Shown here one piece after another: positions 60,221-64,000 of a stretch of 64,000 nt of DNA. Below the pieces are notes generated by a model, which was given only the letters and a program-made list of their open reading frames with translations, did not search any database and had not been told where the DNA came from. Both the position numbers and the translations under genes were made by a program. The stretch's first letter is position 1. Every line of letters begins with the position of its first letter. The stretch is from contig CAJTNT010000015.1 in assembly GCA_910577785.1 (NCBI GenBank), positions 1 to 64,000 on the forward strand, in the 5' to 3' direction. The DNA is from an uncultured Lachnospiraceae bacterium. GTDB taxonomy: Bacteria > Bacillota > Clostridia > Lachnospirales > Lachnospiraceae.

Positions 60221-61123
60221 ATGGGAACAGACAGGGCAGGCATAGTGGAGATTTTACGATGGGAACATCTTAAGGAAAAGGAGAGGAGTGATGCAGAAGA
60301 GCAGCTGCTGCAGTCTGTCAGAAAATTGGAGCCGGCTTATTGGAATGGCGTAAGGATTATGGAGGATTCCATCTATGGCGCTTTTTGCTTCCACGAGGAA
60401 GGAAACGGGGAACGGCAGATTGTCAGCGCGGCATTTTTGTGGAGTGGGCAGGAATTTATCCTTACCGTGCTGCGGGATGAGAAAGGAATGTTCCGTCAGG
60501 CAGAAGGAAGCCAGGAGCCATCCTCCCAGGAAATAGGGGCGGAGGAACGCATTGAGGCAGTGTTTGAGGGGATATTAAAGAGGGGGCAGCAAAAGGTAAG
60601 GGAGATGGAAGAATACCTGATTTCCATGGAGCAAGAAATCGTGGTGGGAAAAGTCAGCAGAAACCGTAACCGGACGATTTTTGAGTGCAAGCGCCTGCTG
60701 AGTGTGTGGAAGAACGATTATGCGCAGTTTCTGAATATTGTGGAGGGAATCAACGGGCTGGGACAGAAGACGGAGGAGTCACAGAGGCAGATACTGACGG
60801 AGGAGTCAGCCTGCTATTTTCGTGTTTATGAGAATAAAATACGGCACTTGACAGAAGATACGCAGTTTCTATATGAGGAACTGGTGCATATCCGCGAAGC
60901 TTTAGACGCGGCCTTATCGTTTGAGCAGAACCGAATTATGAAAATGTTCACCACAGTAAGCGCCATCTTCATGCCCCTGACCCTGATTGCGGGATGGTAC
61001 GGCATGAATTTTGCCGGCATGCCGGAATTGCTGTGGCGGCATGGCTATGCGTTTGTATGGATCCTGAGCATCCTGGTCGTGCTGCTATGCGTATGGTATT
61101 TTAAGAAAAAAGATTTATTCTAA
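60221..61123 (+). CDS. CorA-like divalent-metal transporter
   Basis: A 300-residue membrane protein. Two C-terminal helices follow the diagnostic WYGMNFAGMPEL (G-M-N loop of CorA). The N-terminal two thirds form the cytoplasmic alpha/beta and helical funnel, with a long stalk helix at about 195-245. It probably carries Mg2+ or another divalent ion. The N-terminus is divergent from E. coli CorA. GGGGGTG precedes the ATG at a distance, so the start is less certain. Confidence 0.85.
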   Translation: MGTDRAGIVEILRWEHLKEKERSDAEEQLLQSVRKLEPAYWNGVRIMEDSIYGAFCFHEEGNGERQIVSAAFLWSGQEFILTVLRDEKGMFRQAEGSQEPSSQEIGAEERIEAVFEGILKRGQQKVREMEEYLISMEQEIVVGKVSRNRNRTIFECKRLLSVWKNDYAQFLNIVEGINGLGQKTEESQRQILTEESACYFRVYENKIRHLTEDTQFLYEELVHIREALDAALSFEQNRIMKMFTTVSAIFMPLTLIAGWYGMNFAGMPELLWRHGYAFVWILSILVVLLCVWYFKKKDLF

Positions 61124-61263
61124 AATAAGGGTATTAATATCATCCGCCCATGCAAACACACATGAAATTTACTAAATTTCACTTGATTTTAGTAGTAAAA
61201 AATGGTAGTCTTGTAAAGTATATTAATTTCAGAATGGATTTTTTTAGAAAGGAAACGTGCAAA

Positions 61264-64000
61264 ATGAAAAGAACATTGACAGTGCTGCTTACAGCCTGCC
61301 TGATTTTCCAGTCTTGGGCAGGCGCCGCAACGCCAGTGCATGGGGCATCGTATCTGGCACAGCAGGATTCGGAAAATGATGAGCCAGGCGCCGTGGGCAC
61401 AGATGCCTCAGAAAACGATGGGCTGGACAATTTTGATACAGACAGTTCAGAAGACAACGGGCCAGACGCCTCAGGCATAGGTGGTTCAGAAACCGATGGG
61501 GCAGATATCGGTGGTACAGATGAAGGAAATGCAGATGCCCAGGAATCAGGGGTCTTTGCGGCAGAGGAAGGCACGGACACGGAAGCGGAGAGCGCTTTGG
61601 AAGTGGAAGTCCGCAAGTCGGAGAAATTCCCGTTCCAAGGTTCTGTAAAGGTGCAGGTACGCGGCGGGCAGGCAGCGGATGCGCAGCAGGATCTGGAATT
61701 TGGTGAAGACAGCGCGAAGACAGCAAGGTTTGTGCTCGCGCCAGGGAATTATACGCTCTCCATACAGGCAAAGGGGTTTGCAGAGTATACACAGGCCGTT
61801 TCTGTGATGGAAGACAGCGTAAGCAAGCTGCGGGTCAGCACAGAGAGGACACAGCTGGAACAGCAGGTGTATGGATGGCTCCGCCCAGGCGATGCAGACG
61901 GCGATGGGCAGATTGGGCAGGCAGATACACAGGCTGTTCTTCATGCCGTCCGCAGGGGCCAGCAGGCGGCAGAATGTGACTTTAATGGCGATGGGCGTAC
62001 CGATCTTGCGGACTTGCAGATTGTAGTCCAAAGCCTGGATGAGAAGCAGGACGCTATCGTGGAGGTACAGAAAAATATCCGTGTGCAGCAGGCACAGACA
62101 GTGGAAGGGACTACAATAGAAGGGAATATGGAAGACCTTCTGAACAATACAGGCAGCGTGGGCCTTAAGCCCGCAAATCCAGAGGCAGAAATTTCCCCGC
62201 AAAACCCGGTAGGGCTGGAATTTGCCCTGGCGGCCGATGACGCAGAACTGGCGGATATCCCTATAGTGGGCGGGATGACCATATTTGCCCCGCTGGATGT
62301 TGAGGCAGGAGAAGATATTTCCAGCGCCATCACGGATGGGGCTGCTACCGTGGTCTACGTAGATGAGACGGGAAGCGACCAGGAGCTGCAGGTGCCTTTG
62401 AGTGTCCCAGAGACGCAGGCTTATGCCATGGAGAATCTCCGCAGGGATGTGAAGGCAGCAGCCATATCCCCGAGCGTGAAGGTAGAGCCAGACGGCTCGC
62501 TGGTGCTTGACTTTGGCACGCAGATTGCCGTGAAGCGGGTAACGATTAAGATTACGGGCACCAAGAAGACGGAACCGTTGGTGAATATTGCCAAGGTAGA
62601 GTTTGTCAATGACATGGAGAACAGGATCCCGGCGCCGCAGCTGGATATCCCGACGCTGAATGCGCTGGTGTCCGGCAATAAGTCGCTGACAGCCTCCTGG
62701 AACGCGCAGGTCAATGTGACCGGCTATGAAGTCTATGTCTGCGGGCCGGTGAAGGGCTCGTCGGCAAATGAGACGCAGATTATCCCGGTATCTGGCACAC
62801 AGTATGCCATTGGCAATATCAATGACAAGAACCTGCAGAATTTCAAGACTTATACCGTGAAGGTGCGCTCTGTCAATGGCGAGTGGCGCAGCCCCTGGTC
62901 CAATGAGCAGGTTGGGGAGCCGAAGCCCCAGAAGCTGCCGGCGGCAGTGGACAATGTAACGGTAAAGGGCGGCTATCAGTCGCTTGCAGTGTCTTGGAAG
63001 GATATGGATGATTCCAATGGATATATGGTATATTATAAGAAAACCAGCGAGGCAGAAGATGCATTCCGCCCGGCGGTGGAAGGCTTCCAGGAGACGAAGG
63101 AAGGCACAGGCCGGATTAATGGGACCAGCTATACGATTAGCGGGCTGGAAGACAATACAGAATATATGCTTTATGTCAAAGGATGGAATGAGCTTGGATG
63201 GGGCAGCCCTTCCCTGCGTGCTACGGCCAGCACAACGGATACGGCATTGCCGCAGCTTCCGAATTACAAGCTCCTGAATACTTCCAATGGGCCAGGGAAG
63301 GTGACAAACCATATCACAGATGCCATTTATGGCGGGCATGGGGGCGCCCATATGGAAGGCAGCCCATTAGATGAGGCAGAAGGCACTAAGGCACGCAGCG
63401 CATGGGGGATTGTAGATGATAACTATGCCTCCTATTGGACCAAAACGGACTGGGATGATGGCGTGACCTATCCAGCGAATGACCGTGGGATGACGGTTAC
63501 CCTTGACCAGGATTACCAGATGAACTATATTACGTTTGCGGCGGCAAACCAGGCAGGGGCGCTCCAATATGCCAGGGTTGGCTATTGGAATTCTGAGAAT
63601 CCCAAGCAGGAGAAGATTGTAGGCTTACGCCTGCTGGGAAGGCAGGATGAGCATCAGAATCCATATTATATTATTAAGTTTGACGAAACCATAACCGCCA
63701 ATAAAATACATATCAGCCTTGGCAGGGGTTATGGGAATATTAAAATGATGGTGGGCGAGATCCATTTCCATAAATATGATTCCCTGGAGGATGACATTAT
63801 GGGGCTGTACATGGATGAGATGCATACCACCCTGCGGGAAGACGTGACAGAAGCCACGATAAAGGCTTTGGAAGACCGTCTGGAGACTGTGGACGAGGAA
63901 AGCGGGGAGAAGCATCCCCTTTATAAAGAGCTGAAGCTGGAGCTGAAGACAGCCAGGGAGATCCTGACCATCGGCCTGGATCCTTCCTTCGAGGTAGATA
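61264..64000 (+). CDS. large secreted dockerin/fibronectin/discoidin-like protein, 3' end outside the window
   Basis: An open frame from ATG 61264 (AAAGGAAACG upstream) to the window end, at least 912 residues. Residues 1-29 are a signal peptide, and 30-105 an acidic Asp/Gly/Ser/Glu stalk. Residues 115-200 form a Cna/carboxypeptidase-regulatory-like beta domain. Residues about 215-258 are two EF-hand-like dockerin repeats (DADGDGQIGQADTQ and DFNGDGRTDLADLQ). A cohesin-like or Ig-like region follows to about 450, then two fibronectin III-like domains (about 460-665). A galactose-binding/discoidin-like domain spans about 700-835 (GIVDDNYASYWTKTDWD), ending in a helical region. The missing C-terminus probably holds the catalytic or anchoring module. 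It is likely a surface or secreted glycan- or mucin-active protein; the activity is not seen. Confidence 0.82.
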   Translation, partial: MKRTLTVLLTACLIFQSWAGAATPVHGASYLAQQDSENDEPGAVGTDASENDGLDNFDTDSSEDNGPDASGIGGSETDGADIGGTDEGNADAQESGVFAAEEGTDTEAESALEVEVRKSEKFPFQGSVKVQVRGGQAADAQQDLEFGEDSAKTARFVLAPGNYTLSIQAKGFAEYTQAVSVMEDSVSKLRVSTERTQLEQQVYGWLRPGDADGDGQIGQADTQAVLHAVRRGQQAAECDFNGDGRTDLADLQIVVQSLDEKQDAIVEVQKNIRVQQAQTVEGTTIEGNMEDLLNNTGSVGLKPANPEAEISPQNPVGLEFALAADDAELADIPIVGGMTIFAPLDVEAGEDISSAITDGAATVVYVDETGSDQELQVPLSVPETQAYAMENLRRDVKAAAISPSVKVEPDGSLVLDFGTQIAVKRVTIKITGTKKTEPLVNIAKVEFVNDMENRIPAPQLDIPTLNALVSGNKSLTASWNAQVNVTGYEVYVCGPVKGSSANETQIIPVSGTQYAIGNINDKNLQNFKTYTVKVRSVNGEWRSPWSNEQVGEPKPQKLPAAVDNVTVKGGYQSLAVSWKDMDDSNGYMVYYKKTSEAEDAFRPAVEGFQETKEGTGRINGTSYTISGLEDNTEYMLYVKGWNELGWGSPSLRATASTTDTALPQLPNYKLLNTSNGPGKVTNHITDAIYGGHGGAHMEGSPLDEAEGTKARSAWGIVDDNYASYWTKTDWDDGVTYPANDRGMTVTLDQDYQMNYITFAAANQAGALQYARVGYWNSENPKQEKIVGLRLLGRQDEHQNPYYIIKFDETITANKIHISLGRGYGNIKMMVGEIHFHKYDSLEDDIMGLYMDEMHTTLREDVTEATIKALEDRLETVDEESGEKHPLYKELKLELKTAREILTIGLDPSFEVD

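Noticed and set aside
61546-63351. 601-residue minus-strand open frame
   Set aside because: Opposite a plus-strand protein with a signal peptide and recognisable domains; the antisense product is rich in Cys, His and Arg without any family pattern.
1-64000. tRNA, rRNA, insertion sequences, prophage genes
   Set aside because: Reading both strands gave no tRNA-like cloverleaf, rRNA segment, transposase, integrase or phage structural gene.

Overview
The window looks like chromosome from a spore-forming anaerobic Firmicute, most likely a Lachnospiraceae-type clostridium. This is inferred from gene content and local gene order, not from any database search. The supporting genes are sporulation genes (gpr, spoIIP, a ylbJ-like gene), a three-subunit [FeFe] hydrogenase, an oxygen-sensitive class III ribonucleotide reductase, an EtfAB/acyl-CoA dehydrogenase fermentation operon, and many AGGAGG-type ribosome binding sites. 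No rRNA, tRNA, CRISPR array or insertion sequence was seen.

Bases 1-2400 hold the end of an ABC exporter (ATPase cut by the window edge, plus permease), a small unknown gene and an XRE-type repressor. Bases 2400-15400 form an accessory island. A WYL-domain regulator with its own promoter and an operator-like palindrome is followed by two overlapping dynamin-like GTPases, a tail-anchored coiled-coil protein, a small unknown gene, a large HerA/FtsK-type ATPase, a PoNe-like PD-(D/E)XK DNase and its PoNi-like immunity protein. All are on one strand, most with overlaps or short gaps. Behind them lie a decayed yoeB toxin remnant, a gene fragment and a Uma2-family nuclease gene. This is the best candidate for an undescribed system: membrane-remodelling GTPases joined to a DNA or protein pump and a toxin/immunity nuclease pair under WYL control.

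Bases 15700-20700 carry inorganic pyrophosphatase, a repeat-rich coiled-coil protein whose 3' end is frameshifted inside a repeat tract, and a secreted SGNH-like/Ig-like/fibronectin-like protein. The pyrophosphatase and secreted-protein genes share an almost identical promoter block. Bases 20700-25150 are hydC-hydB-hydA, probably an electron-bifurcating hydrogenase. Next come a metallo-hydrolase and a nitroreductase, then a MerR/GyrI-type regulator on the opposite strand and an EamA transporter.

Bases 29189-36283 form a catabolic or reductive operon: BrnQ transporter, class III CoA-transferase, two hotdog-fold proteins related to beta-aminoacyl-CoA ammonia-lyases, acyl-CoA dehydrogenase, EtfB and EtfA. 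The logic parallels the carnitine (cai/fix) operon, but with ammonia elimination in place of water elimination, so a beta-amino acid is probably imported, activated, deaminated and reduced.

Bases 36350-58420 are mostly housekeeping genes in conserved clostridial order: yicC-gmk-rpoZ, rimO-pgsA-cinA, rsmD-coaD-coiled-coil gene with an opposing ylbJ-like gene, pepD, an M23 peptidase, rsuA-like, degV, HAD phosphatase, YgiQ-type radical SAM, rluA-like, GNAT, nrdD-nrdG, and rpsT diverging from gpr-spoIIP. The window ends with a CorA-like transporter and the 5' part of a large secreted protein with dockerin-like, fibronectin-like and discoidin-like modules that runs off the edge.
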